A stretch of 64,000 nt of DNA. Source: Neorhizobium galegae (GTDB lineage Bacteria; Pseudomonadota; Alphaproteobacteria; Rhizobiales; Rhizobiaceae). Below the pieces are notes generated by a model, which was given only the letters and a program-made list of their open reading frames with translations, made no database searches and was not told the origin of the DNA. The stretch is taken from contig NZ_JAGIPH010000001.1 of the NCBI RefSeq assembly GCF_017877135.1, forward strand, positions 620,001-684,000, given 5' to 3'. The first letter of the stretch is position 1. Every line of letters starts with the position of its first letter. Both the position numbers and the translations under genes were made by a program. Below are positions 27,718 through 36,676 of this stretch, piece after piece.

Positions 27718-28536
27718 ATGGCTCAGGCATCCGGCCTCATGGCAGGCAAACGTGGCATCATCATGGGTGTCGCGAACAACCGTTCCATCGCGTGGGGGAT
27801 TGCCAAGGCCATTCATGCCCAGGGCGGCGAAGTGGCGCTCACCTATCAGGGCGATGCGCTGAAGAAGCGCGTCGAGCCGCTGGCCGCCGAAATCGGCGCT
27901 TCGCTTGCCGGCCATTGCGATGTCAGCGACGAATCGACCATCGATGCCGTCTTTGCCGATATCGAGCAGCGCTGGGGCAAGATCGACTTTCTCGTGCATG
28001 CCATCGGCTTTTCCGACAAGGACGAGTTGACCGGCCGCTACGTCGATACGACCGCCGACAATTTCGCCAAGACCATGCAGATCTCCGTCTACTCCTTTAC
28101 CTCGGTTGCCCGCCGCGCCGAAAAGCTGATGACGGATGGCGGCTCCATGCTGACGCTGACCTATTACGGCGCCGAAAAGGTCATGCCGAACTACAACGTC
28201 ATGGGCGTGGCGAAGGCCGCGCTGGAAGCCAGCGTGAAATATCTCGCGGTCGATCTCGGCCCGAAGAACATCCGCGTCAACGCGATCTCGGCCGGCCCGA
28301 TCAAGACGCTCGCCGCCTCCGGCATTGGCGATTTCCGCTATATCCTCAAGTGGAACGAATACAACGCGCCGCTGCGCCGCACCGTCACCATCGAGGAAGT
28401 CGGCGATGTCGGCCTCTACATGCTGTCGGACCTGTCGCGTTCGGTGACGGGCGAAGTGCATCACGCCGACAGCGGCTATCATGTCGTGGGCATGAAGGCG
28501 GTCGACGCGCCTGACATTTCCGTCATCAAGGATTGA
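27718..28536 (+). CDS. fabI: Enoyl-[acyl-carrier-protein] reductase (NADH), FabI
   Basis: The 272-residue SDR-type enzyme performs the last reduction of fatty-acid elongation. It has GVANNRSIAWGIAKA as nucleotide-binding loop and Y149, Y159 and K166, offset +3 from E. coli Tyr146/Tyr156/Lys163. It is the target of triclosan and isoniazid-type inhibitors. It starts 143 nt after the DnaJ-like gene and is probably monocistronic or shared with the phosphatase downstream. Confidence 0.95.
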   Translation: MAQASGLMAGKRGIIMGVANNRSIAWGIAKAIHAQGGEVALTYQGDALKKRVEPLAAEIGASLAGHCDVSDESTIDAVFADIEQRWGKIDFLVHAIGFSDKDELTGRYVDTTADNFAKTMQISVYSFTSVARRAEKLMTDGGSMLTLTYYGAEKVMPNYNVMGVAKAALEASVKYLAVDLGPKNIRVNAISAGPIKTLAASGIGDFRYILKWNEYNAPLRRTVTIEEVGDVGLYMLSDLSRSVTGEVHHADSGYHVVGMKAVDAPDISVIKD

Positions 28537-28542
28537 TGACAC

Positions 28543-28557
28543 GAGGCCTGGGGCCTC
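28543..28557 (+). terminator. Short hairpin after fabI
   Basis: GAGGCC (28543-28548) and GGCCTC (28552-28557) form a 6-bp GC-rich stem with a TGG loop, beginning 7 nt after the fabI stop. No T-run follows, so it is a weak terminator candidate only. Confidence 0.35.
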
Positions 28558-28742
28558 AATTCGGGGTTGGACTTTCGCCTTTCATTGGGTAGGCTCGGAT
28601 CAAGGTTTCGGCAGGATATTGCCGGGACTTCAACCGGGCGCCCTGCCATTTGTGCTGGACGGGACCCGGAAACCCGGAGAGACCGGCTACACATTCGGCG
28701 CAGCACGAGCGTGCAGCCAAGGCATGAAAGAGGGTTTTACCC

Positions 28743-29333
28743 GTGCTCATCTACATGATCCGCCACGGACAGACCGACTGGAATGCCGAAGGACGCCTGC
28801 AGGGTCAGAAGGACATCGGCCTCAACGACACCGGCCGGGCCCAGGCTTTTCAGAACGGCGAAACGCTGCGCGGCCTTTTGGGGACAGACGTCTTAAACTT
28901 CGATTTCGTCGCCTCCCCCCTCTCGCGCACCCGCGAAACCATGCAGATCGCCCGCAAGGCGATGGGGCTTGACCCCATGGGCTACCGCACCGACGAGCGG
29001 CTGGTGGAACTGTCCTTCGGTGACTGGGAAGGCCATACGCTGGACGATATTCGCGCCGTTGCGCCCGATCGGCTGAAAATGCGCTCGCGGCAGAAATGGA
29101 ACTTCATTCCCCCCGGCCCTTCGGCCGAAAGCTACGAGATCCTTTCCTGGAGAATCGGTGCCTGGCTGCAATCGGTGGAGAGGCCGACCGTCTGCGTCAG
29201 CCATGGCGGCGTCATCCGCTCCATTCTGAAACTGGTCGGCGGCTGGGACGAGGCGGACGCGTCACGCTGCGACATCCACCAGGACCGCGTGCTGATCATC
29301 GAGCAGGACAAGGGCCGCGCGGAGTGGTTGTGA
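28743..29333 (+). CDS. Histidine phosphatase family protein
   Basis: The 196-residue protein has the phosphoglycerate-mutase-like RHGQTDWN motif (7-14, catalytic H8), SPLSRTRETMQIA, the acidic LVELSFGDWEGHT, and the second histidine in VSHGGVIRSI. All are expected for branch-2-like or cofactor-dependent-like phosphatases. The start is GTG at 28743. Its substrate (sugar phosphate, alpha-ribazole or other) is not determinable here. Confidence 0.9.
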   Translation: MLIYMIRHGQTDWNAEGRLQGQKDIGLNDTGRAQAFQNGETLRGLLGTDVLNFDFVASPLSRTRETMQIARKAMGLDPMGYRTDERLVELSFGDWEGHTLDDIRAVAPDRLKMRSRQKWNFIPPGPSAESYEILSWRIGAWLQSVERPTVCVSHGGVIRSILKLVGGWDEADASRCDIHQDRVLIIEQDKGRAEWL

Positions 29334-29361
29334 CGGTTTCGGCGCAGCAAGCGCCGGCCTG

Positions 29362-29625
29362 TTACTGCTGGACGATCTGCAGGTCGTCGATCACCCGGTG
29401 GCCGTCAACGACGGTATAGAAGACGACGACCTTCACGCCCGACGACAGGCCGTCGAAGTTGAACTCCTCCGGCACCTTGTAGGTCTTTCCGTCGTCCAGC
29501 GTCAGGCTGAGCTTCTTCACGTCAACGGACTTGATCGTGGCTTCGACATCGACGCTCTGCGCCAGCGCGGAGAGCGGGGAAAGCATACTGGCGGTTGCGA
29601 GCAGCGCTGCAATCAGGAGGCGCAT
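29362..29625 (-). CDS. DUF1344 periplasmic protein
   Basis: The 87-residue protein has a signal peptide (MRLLIAALLATASMLSPLSALAQ, residues 1-23) and a compact domain with VEATIKSVDVKKLSLTLDDG and GVKVVVFYTVVDG. This is the DUF1344 pattern common in rhizobia; its function is unknown. A longer frame reaching 29853 adds an N-terminus without signal character, so I use the ATG at 29625. It converges on the histidine phosphatase gene. Confidence 0.85.
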   Translation of the reverse strand: MRLLIAALLATASMLSPLSALAQSVDVEATIKSVDVKKLSLTLDDGKTYKVPEEFNFDGLSSGVKVVVFYTVVDGHRVIDDLQIVQQ

Positions 29626-29881
29626 CGTATAAGCCTTTGGCAGATCAAGGAATGTTTTGTTTCGAAACATGATTTGCCTTTCGATTGTGGCAAAAGTTGC
29701 CCGGCTTGATGTCAATTCGCGTCTCATTGATGAACAGGATTTTAACCAATTGCAACCATTTGCCCTGGAAAGCCCGAAAGGCCGGAAAAACCGGCCATTC
29801 CGACGGCAGCATCCCGTGACGAAATGCCATCGAGTTTGCGTTTGCCGGTGCAATGGGAAATTAACCCGCGCTGTCTAGCCT

Positions 29882-32800
29882 GTGGACAAGCGATTGGGGG
29901 CAACGCGTTTGACAATGAGCTTGATGGCAAGGTGGCGGACAGCGGCCGCACAGATGCGCTGGCGCCTGCCGGTGGCTGTGGCCGGCGCCCTTGCGCTTTC
30001 CGTGATCGCAACCACCATCCTTCTCGATCGCCAGCATCGCCACGATTACCAGGAGTTTCTGCGCGGCGCGACCGAGCGCACGATGATCATCCTTCGCCAG
30101 CGGCTCGCAAGCCGGATGCAGGCAGACCTTATCCTTGCCTCCCATCTGGGGCAGTTGCTGGGCGATCCGTCGGCTTTCGACCTCGCCCAATTTGCGCCGG
30201 CCGCGCACGACATCCTGCTGCGCAATCCGCATCTGGTTGCCGTGGCTCTGGCGCCGGACAACAAGCTCGGCCCCATCATCACCGCGCAGGCGCAAGCTCC
30301 GGATGCCGGGCCCAGCGCCGCCATCGATCGGGGAGCACTGTCGAAGGCCATCCTTGCCCATCGCCTGCCGGGCCCAGCGCTGCTCAGCCAAGGGGCCGGT
30401 GACGGAATGATGGTGCTTGTGCTGCCCGTCTCCGCCAACAACACGCCCTGGGGCAAGCTGGCGCTGGTGATCGATCACCACCGCTTCCTCGCCGAGGCCG
30501 GTATCGAACCTCAGACATCCACCATTGCTCTTCAGGAGAGCCCGCACGAAAGTCTGCTGGACATCACCATCCGCCATGTCGGGTCCGACGCCAACCGGCT
30601 GCTGACCGGTCCGGAGACTATTGTCGACCGGGAGCCGGACGTGTCCACGCTGCCGATCTCCGGCGGCCACTGGGAACTGTCGGCCGCGCCGCCCGAGGGC
30701 TGGTCGGCCGCGCCGAACGACCAGCCGTCCTTTCGCCTGCTGCTCGCCGCTGCCGGCCTGGGAATGATCGTACCGATCCTCGCGGCGGGCGTGCTGATCG
30801 GCGAACGCAACCGTCACATCGCCATGCTGAAGGCGCGCGAGGCCAATCTGGTGGCGTTGTCGCAGCGCTTCAGCCTGGCCATGGAAACGTCCAGCATGGG
30901 CATATGGGAAGTCACCGACGACAATAACCTCACCTGGGACGCGCGCGCGGCCGCCCTGTATGGTCATCCGGAAAAACCCGGCGGCAACCGGCTCGAGGAC
31001 TGGGTGGCTTCTATCCATCCCGACGATGTCGACACGGCGGAAGCGCATTTCTTCGGCTGCATCTGCTCCACCCGCTCGCGCGTCGATGACTATCGCATCT
31101 GCCTTGGCGACGGCACCATCCGCACGCTTCGCTCGACCGGCGCCACCTTCGTCGATCCCGACGGCAGCTGCCACACGACCGGCATCGTCTGGGACGTCAC
31201 GGCGGATGCCGAGACCACCCAGGCGCTGCGCGCGGCCAAGGAAAGCAGTGAAATCAAGAACGCCGAACTGGAACTGGCGCTGGACGAGCTGTCGCACCGC
31301 GAGCGGGAACTGGAGGAGCTGTCGACCAAGCTCGACCTGGCGCTTGCCTCCTATGACTGCGGTATCTGGGAAACCTACCCGCAGGAAGGGCTGGAAGTGT
31401 GGGACAGGCGCATGTGCCAGCTCTACGGCATCGCCTATACCGACGGTCGCCTGAGTACTGAGCAGTGGCTGAGCCTCATCCACCCGCAGGACCGCCCGCG
31501 GGCCGAACGCCTGATGAAGAGCGTGGATGACAGCAACAAGACATCGCTTGTGGTACGCGTCCCGCAGGCGGATGGCAGCATCCGTTTCGTCCGCACCATC
31601 GGCAGGCGTCACGGCGATCGCGATGGCGCCTACAAGTTTCTCGGCATTGCGCTTGACGTGACGGAGGACATGCAGCTGACGGCAGCGCTGCAGGCCGCCA
31701 AGCAGGACGCCGAGGCCAAGAATATCGAGTTGCAGCTTGCCCAGCGCCGCATCGAGCACAATGCACTCCACGATCCGCTGACGATGCTTGCAAACCGGCG
31801 CAAGCTGGACGTGGCCCTCGACGCTCTGTCGCGGGAAAGCCAGACCGAGCGCCGCCATGCCTCTCTCCTCCATCTCGATCTCGACCGGTTCAAGCAGATT
31901 AACGATACGCTGGGTCACGCCGCCGGCGATGCCATGCTGGTGCATGCGGCGCAGATCCTCACCCGCAATGTGCGCAATGAAGATGTGGTGGCGCGCATCG
32001 GCGGCGACGAGTTCGTCATCCTCGTCGCCAACACGGCTGACCCCGCCGAAATGGCGGCGCTCGCCGCACGCATCGTCAGCGAGCTCCACCAGCCGATAGA
32101 GTTCGAGGGGTTTTCCTGCCGCTGCGGCGTTTCCATCGGCATTGCCCAGGAAAGCGGCCGCAGGATCGATGCGCGCAAGATGCTGATCAACGCCGATATC
32201 GCGCTCTACCGGGCAAAGCATCTCGGCCGCAACCGCTTCGAGTTTTTCACGCAAAACCTCCAGGCCGAAGTGATCAACAACAAGCGCATGGCAGACGAGA
32301 TCCTCGTCGGCATCGAGCAGGGCCAGTTCGCCACATTCTACCAGCCGCAGTTTTGCGCACGGACCTACCAGCTCGTGGGCGGCGAGGCGCTGGTGCGCTG
32401 GCACCATCCCGACCGCGGCCTTCTGACGCCGGATGTCTTCCTGAAGATCGCCGAGGATCTGAACGTCGCGGCCACGCTCGACCAGCTGGTGCTGGAAACC
32501 GTGCTGCGCGACCAGATGCTGTGGGCGGCCGCCGGCATCGACGTGCCGCGCGTATCGGTCAATGTGTCTGCCAAGCGCCTCCACGACCGGACGCTGGCCG
32601 ACACGCTGAACACGCTGTCCATCTCGCCCGGCAAGATTGCCTTCGAACTGGTGGAATCGATCTTCCTCGACGAAAGCGACGACGTGGTGACGGACAATCT
32701 CAACCGCATCAAGGCGCTGGGCATCGACATCGAGGTCGACGATTTCGGCACCGGCCACACCTCCATCGTCAGCCTGCTGAAGCTGAAGCCGAAGCGGCTG

Positions 32801-33049
32801 AAAATCGACCGGCAGCTGGTGATGCCCATCCTGTCGTCGCAGCAGGAACGCGGGCTGGTGCGCTCGATCATCGAGATCGCCCGCTCGCTGGGCATCGAAA
32901 CCGTGGCGGAGGGCGTGGAAACCATGGAGCATGCCTCGCTTCTGAAGGAGCTGGGCTGCGACCTCCTGCAGGGCTTTGCCTTTTCGCAGCCGCTGGCCGG
33001 CGCCGAATTCGCCGTCGCCGCACGCCGGGGATTTATCACCGCGGCGTGA
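29882..33049 (+). CDS. Membrane-anchored PAS-PAS-GGDEF-EAL cyclic-di-GMP protein
   Basis: The 1055-residue protein has two membrane helices (about 28-48 and 283-305) enclosing a periplasmic sensor of unknown type. Two PAS-like segments follow (about 325-445 and 480-600), then GGDEF (707-711 in ARIGGDEFV) and EAL (835-837 in GGEALVRWHH). The EAL region retains VDDFGTGHTS and KIDRQL, so both synthase and phosphodiesterase sites look intact. The start is a GTG at 29882 or, less extended, the ATG at 29915. It is the only obvious c-di-GMP enzyme here; bdcA at 10.6 kb is of a c-di-GMP-binding type. Confidence 0.92.
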   Translation: MDKRLGATRLTMSLMARWRTAAAQMRWRLPVAVAGALALSVIATTILLDRQHRHDYQEFLRGATERTMIILRQRLASRMQADLILASHLGQLLGDPSAFDLAQFAPAAHDILLRNPHLVAVALAPDNKLGPIITAQAQAPDAGPSAAIDRGALSKAILAHRLPGPALLSQGAGDGMMVLVLPVSANNTPWGKLALVIDHHRFLAEAGIEPQTSTIALQESPHESLLDITIRHVGSDANRLLTGPETIVDREPDVSTLPISGGHWELSAAPPEGWSAAPNDQPSFRLLLAAAGLGMIVPILAAGVLIGERNRHIAMLKAREANLVALSQRFSLAMETSSMGIWEVTDDNNLTWDARAAALYGHPEKPGGNRLEDWVASIHPDDVDTAEAHFFGCICSTRSRVDDYRICLGDGTIRTLRSTGATFVDPDGSCHTTGIVWDVTADAETTQALRAAKESSEIKNAELELALDELSHRERELEELSTKLDLALASYDCGIWETYPQEGLEVWDRRMCQLYGIAYTDGRLSTEQWLSLIHPQDRPRAERLMKSVDDSNKTSLVVRVPQADGSIRFVRTIGRRHGDRDGAYKFLGIALDVTEDMQLTAALQAAKQDAEAKNIELQLAQRRIEHNALHDPLTMLANRRKLDVALDALSRESQTERRHASLLHLDLDRFKQINDTLGHAAGDAMLVHAAQILTRNVRNEDVVARIGGDEFVILVANTADPAEMAALAARIVSELHQPIEFEGFSCRCGVSIGIAQESGRRIDARKMLINADIALYRAKHLGRNRFEFFTQNLQAEVINNKRMADEILVGIEQGQFATFYQPQFCARTYQLVGGEALVRWHHPDRGLLTPDVFLKIAEDLNVAATLDQLVLETVLRDQMLWAAAGIDVPRVSVNVSAKRLHDRTLADTLNTLSISPGKIAFELVESIFLDESDDVVTDNLNRIKALGIDIEVDDFGTGHTSIVSLLKLKPKRLKIDRQLVMPILSSQQERGLVRSIIEIARSLGIETVAEGVETMEHASLLKELGCDLLQGFAFSQPLAGAEFAVAARRGFITAA

Positions 33050-33209
33050 AAATCCTCGATCAGGGCAGCGAGCAGCGGCCGGCGCGGGAGCCCGGCGTGC
33101 GGCACAAAAAGGGCTTCCCCCCCGCCCCCCTTTTCCACTATGACAAGTGCGCTTCACGTCACGACGGCTTCCCGCCACGGGGTTTGCCGGCGCTCAACGG
33201 TCAGGGTTC

Positions 33210-34322
33210 ATGTCGCATAATACATTCGGTCATCTGTTCCGCGTCACCACCTGGGGCGAAAGCCATGGCCCGGCGCTTGGATGCGTCGTGGATGGCTGCC
33301 CGCCCGGCATCCGCTTCACCGCCGCCGAAATCCAGGCCTTCATGGACAAGCGCAAGCCCGGCCAGTCGCGCTTCGTGACCCAGCGCCGCGAGGACGATAT
33401 CGTCAAGGTGCTCTCCGGCGTGATGCTGGACGAGGACGGCGTGACGATGACGACGACCGGCACGCCGATTTCGATGCTGATCGAAAACACCGACCAGCGC
33501 TCCAAGGATTATGGCGAGATCGCCAAGCGCTACCGTCCCGGACACGCCGATTTTGCCTATGACGTGAAATACGGCATTCGCGACTATCGCGGCGGCGGAC
33601 GCTCTTCCGCGCGCGAGACGGCGGCCCGCGTGGCGGCCGGTGCGCTTGCCCGCAAGGTTCTGCCCGGCGTCACCGTTCGTGCAGCACTCACTCAGATCGG
33701 CATTCACAAGATCGACCGCAACCGCTGGGACTGGGCGGAAGTCGACAACAACCCCTTCTTCTGCCCTGACAAGGCAATGGTGCCTGTCTGGGAAGAGTAT
33801 CTGGACGGCGTGCGCAAGGCGGGCTCCTCCATCGGCGCTGTCATCGAAGTGGTGGCGGACGGCGTTCCGGCAGGCCTTGGCGCGCCGATCTACAGCAAGC
33901 TCGACCAGGACATCGCTTCGCTGCTGATGTCGATCAACGCGGTGAAGGGCGTCGAGATCGGCGACGGTTTTGCCGCAGCAGAACTGTCTGGCGAAGAAAA
34001 TGCCGACGAGATGCGCATGGGCAATGACGGCAAGCCGCTCTTCCTGTCCAACCATGCCGGCGGCGTGCTTGGCGGTATTTCCACCGGCCAGCCCATCGTG
34101 GCGCGCTTTGCAGTCAAACCCACCTCCTCGATCCTGACCGAGCGCCAGTCGATCGACAGCGACGGGCAGAATGTCGATGTGCGCACCAAGGGCCGGCATG
34201 ACCCCTGCGTGGGCATTCGCGCCGCCCCCATCGGCGAAGCCATGGTGGCCTGCGCGCTGGCCGATCATTTCCTGCGCGACCGGGGCCAGACCGGACGCAT
34301 CCGCTCATTGCCGACAGAGTAA
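33210..34322 (+). CDS. aroC: Chorismate synthase
   Basis: The 370-residue FMN-dependent enzyme converts EPSP to chorismate, the end of the shikimate pathway. Family signatures are [14 protein letters not shown] near residue 16, the [15 protein letters not shown] stretch, and the late [16 protein letters not shown]. The ATG at 33210 ([10 protein letters not shown]) is the conserved start; the frame upstream is not conserved. It is followed 21 nt later by ribBX. Confidence 0.96.
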   Translation: MSHNTFGHLFRVTTWGESHGPALGCVVDGCPPGIRFTAAEIQAFMDKRKPGQSRFVTQRREDDIVKVLSGVMLDEDGVTMTTTGTPISMLIENTDQRSKDYGEIAKRYRPGHADFAYDVKYGIRDYRGGGRSSARETAARVAAGALARKVLPGVTVRAALTQIGIHKIDRNRWDWAEVDNNPFFCPDKAMVPVWEEYLDGVRKAGSSIGAVIEVVADGVPAGLGAPIYSKLDQDIASLLMSINAVKGVEIGDGFAAAELSGEENADEMRMGNDGKPLFLSNHAGGVLGGISTGQPIVARFAVKPTSSILTERQSIDSDGQNVDVRTKGRHDPCVGIRAAPIGEAMVACALADHFLRDRGQTGRIRSLPTE

Positions 34323-34343
34323 TTTTCAAAAGGATTGACTGCC

Positions 34344-35444
34344 ATGCCCTTCGACCAAAAGCGCGTTGTCGATGCCATCCGGGCCTTCGAGGCCGGCGAA
34401 ATCATTGTCGTGACCGATGACGACGACCGCGAGAATGAAGGCGATCTGATCGTTGCAGCCGTTCACTGCACGCCGGAAAAGATGGCCTTCATCGTGCGCC
34501 ACACGTCGGGCATCGTGTGCACGCCGATGCCGCGCGAGGAGGCCAAGCGCCTGAACCTCAACGCCATGGTGGCCGAAAACGACAGCGCCCACACGACGGC
34601 CTTTACCGTCAGCGTCGACTTCAAGCATGGCACGACGACCGGCATTTCCGCCGACGACCGGACGCTCACCGTGCGCAATCTCGCCAATTCGAATGTGGGC
34701 GCCGCCGATTTCGTGCGCCCCGGCCATATCTTTCCGCTGATCGCCCGCGAGGGCGGCGTTCTGATGCGGTCAGGCCATACGGAAGCAGCGGTCGATCTGT
34801 GCAAGCTTGCCGGCCTGCCGCCGATCGGCGTCATCAGCGAACTGGTGAACGACAACGGCACCGTGATGCGCGGCCCGGACGTCGCAGCCTTTGCCGCTGA
34901 GCACAAGCTGACGCAGGTCTCCGTCGCCGATCTCATCGCCTACCGCCAGCGCAAGGAAACGCTGATCGAGCTGCAATCAAGCTTCGACGTCGCAACGCCG
35001 GTCGGCAAGGCCAAGGCGCATGCCTACTCGCTGCCCTGGGATCCGATGCAGCATCTGGCAGTGGTGTTCGGCGACATCCGTGACGGCGTCGATATTCCCG
35101 TGCGCCTGCATCTGGAAAATGTCGCAAGCGATGTCTTCGGCACCGACCGCAGCATCGGCCGCTACATGGACAAGATCGCCGAGGCCGGGCGCGGCATCAT
35201 CATCTACCTGCGCGAAGGCTCCGTCGGCGTCGGCCAGAAAGGCCTCAACCGGCGCACCCGCATGGGCACCGAAGACCACGGCCAGGCCCAGAGCCGCGAT
35301 AGCGAATGGCTGGAAATCGGGCTCGGCGCGCAGATCCTGAAGGATCTCGGCGTCACCTCGATCCGCCTCTTTGCCTCGCGCGAGCGCCACTATGTCGGCC
35401 TGGAAGGCTTCGGCATCAAGATCAGCTCGACCGAGATTGTTTGA
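34344..35444 (+). CDS. ribB: 3,4-dihydroxy-2-butanone-4-phosphate synthase with degenerate RibA-like domain (RibBX type)
   Basis: The 366-residue protein has a complete DHBP synthase half: DDDRENEGD (26-34), the HTSGIVCTPMP segment and the GHTEAAVDL region. The C-terminal half (from about 207) resembles GTP cyclohydrolase II, ending GFGIKISSTEIV. The zinc cysteines of RibA are missing: the site reads ENVASDVFGTDRSIG where RibA has C-x2-GD-x-x-GSLRCDC. It should therefore make only the ribulose-5-phosphate-derived riboflavin precursor. This arrangement is known in proteobacteria as RibBX. Confidence 0.92.
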   Translation: MPFDQKRVVDAIRAFEAGEIIVVTDDDDRENEGDLIVAAVHCTPEKMAFIVRHTSGIVCTPMPREEAKRLNLNAMVAENDSAHTTAFTVSVDFKHGTTTGISADDRTLTVRNLANSNVGAADFVRPGHIFPLIAREGGVLMRSGHTEAAVDLCKLAGLPPIGVISELVNDNGTVMRGPDVAAFAAEHKLTQVSVADLIAYRQRKETLIELQSSFDVATPVGKAKAHAYSLPWDPMQHLAVVFGDIRDGVDIPVRLHLENVASDVFGTDRSIGRYMDKIAEAGRGIIIYLREGSVGVGQKGLNRRTRMGTEDHGQAQSRDSEWLEIGLGAQILKDLGVTSIRLFASRERHYVGLEGFGIKISSTEIV

Positions 35445-35536
35445 AGCGTCTGACCGGTCGGCAGCCGGTCAGGCTACCGCCATCTTCCCAACATAAGGGG
35501 TAAATCTCTTCTAGAGGAAGAAAGACCCCTCCCAAA

Positions 35537-35692
35537 CCCTCCCCACAAGGGGGAGGGCTTAGCCCGGCCGCACCCTCTGATGCAGGAACCGGGCGCGTTC
35601 CCAACATCTACAAGAACTGGTCGGAGATCAACCCGACGCTGTCGAAGGGCCCGATCGCTGCCTCCATCGGGTCTCCCCCCTTGTGGGGGGAG
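35537..35692. repeat. GC-rich palindromic intergenic units after ribBX
   Basis: CCCTCCCC (35537-35544) with GGGGAGGG (35550-35557), and CTCCCCCC (35673-35680) with GGGGGGAG (35685-35692), form two hairpins. The second unit matches the CTCCCCC...GGGGGAGAT core of the repeats at 48.7, 50 and 60 kb. Together they bracket a short coding-like fragment. They are members of the family of small palindromic elements scattered in rhizobial genomes. Confidence 0.75.
35579..35671 (+). pseudogene. Orphan coding-like fragment trapped between palindromic repeats
   Basis: About 31 codons in one frame read as clean protein-like sequence including RVPNIYKNW and SEINPTLSKGPIAASIG, with third-position GC bias like real genes. 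The frame has no start and is cut off by the palindromic unit at 35671. I do not recognise the parent gene. It could be debris carried or left by repeat rearrangement. Confidence 0.4.
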
Positions 35693-35747
35693 ATGGCGGC
35701 AGCGAGAGGGGGTTTAAAGTCTAATCAACGCCATAGCCGCAGCGCCT

Positions 35748-36221
35748 TCAGGCAACCACCAGGCCACCGTGATAATCCAGCCGGTAGACCGCGCGGTTCT
35801 CGAACATGATCTGCTCGACACCGGTGAAAGACGTATGGTCGCCGTCGCTTGCATCCAGATAGCGATACGGGCCGGCATCGTGCGCAAAACCGCCGAGAAA
35901 CCGCCCCTCGGCATACATCCGCGGCAGCGCCGCGCGCAGCACATTGGCGGCACGGCTGCCGTCGATGGCCGCGCCATCCAGCACCCGGCCATAATAGTTC
36001 ATCGCCCAGACCGGCGCCCCGTCACGCCAGACGACTTCCTGGCCCAGAAAATCCGTTCCACCGAAATAGCTGTCGAGATAGGACCACGCACCCCGCCGAT
36101 AGGGGATATCGCGCGAGCCCGGCCGGCATGATCCCTCACCCGGCTTTCCGCCAATATAGGCGGCCGCCTTGGCCTCCACGATGAACGGCAGGAGACCATC
36201 CAGATTGACACCAGTCTCCAT
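35748..36221 (-). CDS. DUF5680 domain-containing protein
   Basis: The 157-residue protein contains FIVEAKAAAYIGG, WSYLDSYFGGTDFLGQEVVW, WAMNYYGRVL and YRLDYHGGLV, the repeated aromatic-rich strands of DUF5680. The family has no established function and may be a sensor or ligand-binding domain. The ATG at 36221 is the family start; the open frame continues upstream through the GNAT gene in another frame and is not used there. It lies 14 nt downstream of the acetyltransferase gene. Confidence 0.82.
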   Translation of the reverse strand: METGVNLDGLLPFIVEAKAAAYIGGKPGEGSCRPGSRDIPYRRGAWSYLDSYFGGTDFLGQEVVWRDGAPVWAMNYYGRVLDGAAIDGSRAANVLRAALPRMYAEGRFLGGFAHDAGPYRYLDASDGDHTSFTGVEQIMFENRAVYRLDYHGGLVVA

Positions 36222-36235
36222 CGGCTCTGCCTCCG

Positions 36236-36676
36236 CTACCGAACAATCTTCATGGCCATGCCGACAGAGCGCGGGGCCGTTTCGGCAAAACCGAACTGGG
36301 CATAGAGCCGATTGGCCGGTACGTCGGCGATGAGACTCACATAGGCGCTTTCGGGCGCATTCGCCTTCAGGTGATCGGTGAGGGCTGCCATGATACGCTT
36401 GCCAAGGCCGCGGCCCTGGTGGGCCGGATCGACGGCAATGTCCGTGATCTGGAAAAAGCAGCCGCCGTCGCCGATGATGCGCCCCATGCCGACGATCTTG
36501 TCCTCCCACACCAGCCGCACGCCGAAAACCGTACCCTTGAGGCCAAGGCTTGCGGCTTCCGGCGTAAACGGACTGAGGCCGGCCACCTGGCGAAGACGCA
36601 GATAATCGGCAAGCGGCGGGGCCTGCGGCTCCAGGCGATAGTCGTCCGGCAGCCGTGTTGCAACGTCGTCAGTCAC
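36236..36676 (-). CDS. GNAT-family N-acetyltransferase
   Basis: The 146-residue protein has the acetyl-CoA motif A: ITDIAVDPAHQGRGLGKRIMAAL, with the Q/RxxGxG/A signature QGRGLG. The C-terminal YAQFGFAETAPRSVGMAM is the usual motif B. The start is a GTG whose codon overlaps the YcaQ-like stop (GTGA), so the two are translationally coupled. The acetyl acceptor is unknown. It forms a small operon with ycaQ-like and DUF5680 genes. Confidence 0.9.
   Translation of the reverse strand: MTDDVATRLPDDYRLEPQAPPLADYLRLRQVAGLSPFTPEAASLGLKGTVFGVRLVWEDKIVGMGRIIGDGGCFFQITDIAVDPAHQGRGLGKRIMAALTDHLKANAPESAYVSLIADVPANRLYAQFGFAETAPRSVGMAMKIVR

Noticed and set aside
29861..33178. 1105-codon open frame antisense to the GGDEF-EAL gene
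   Set aside because: It covers the conserved GGDEF and EAL codons on the other strand and encodes only low-complexity Gly/Ala/His-rich sequence.
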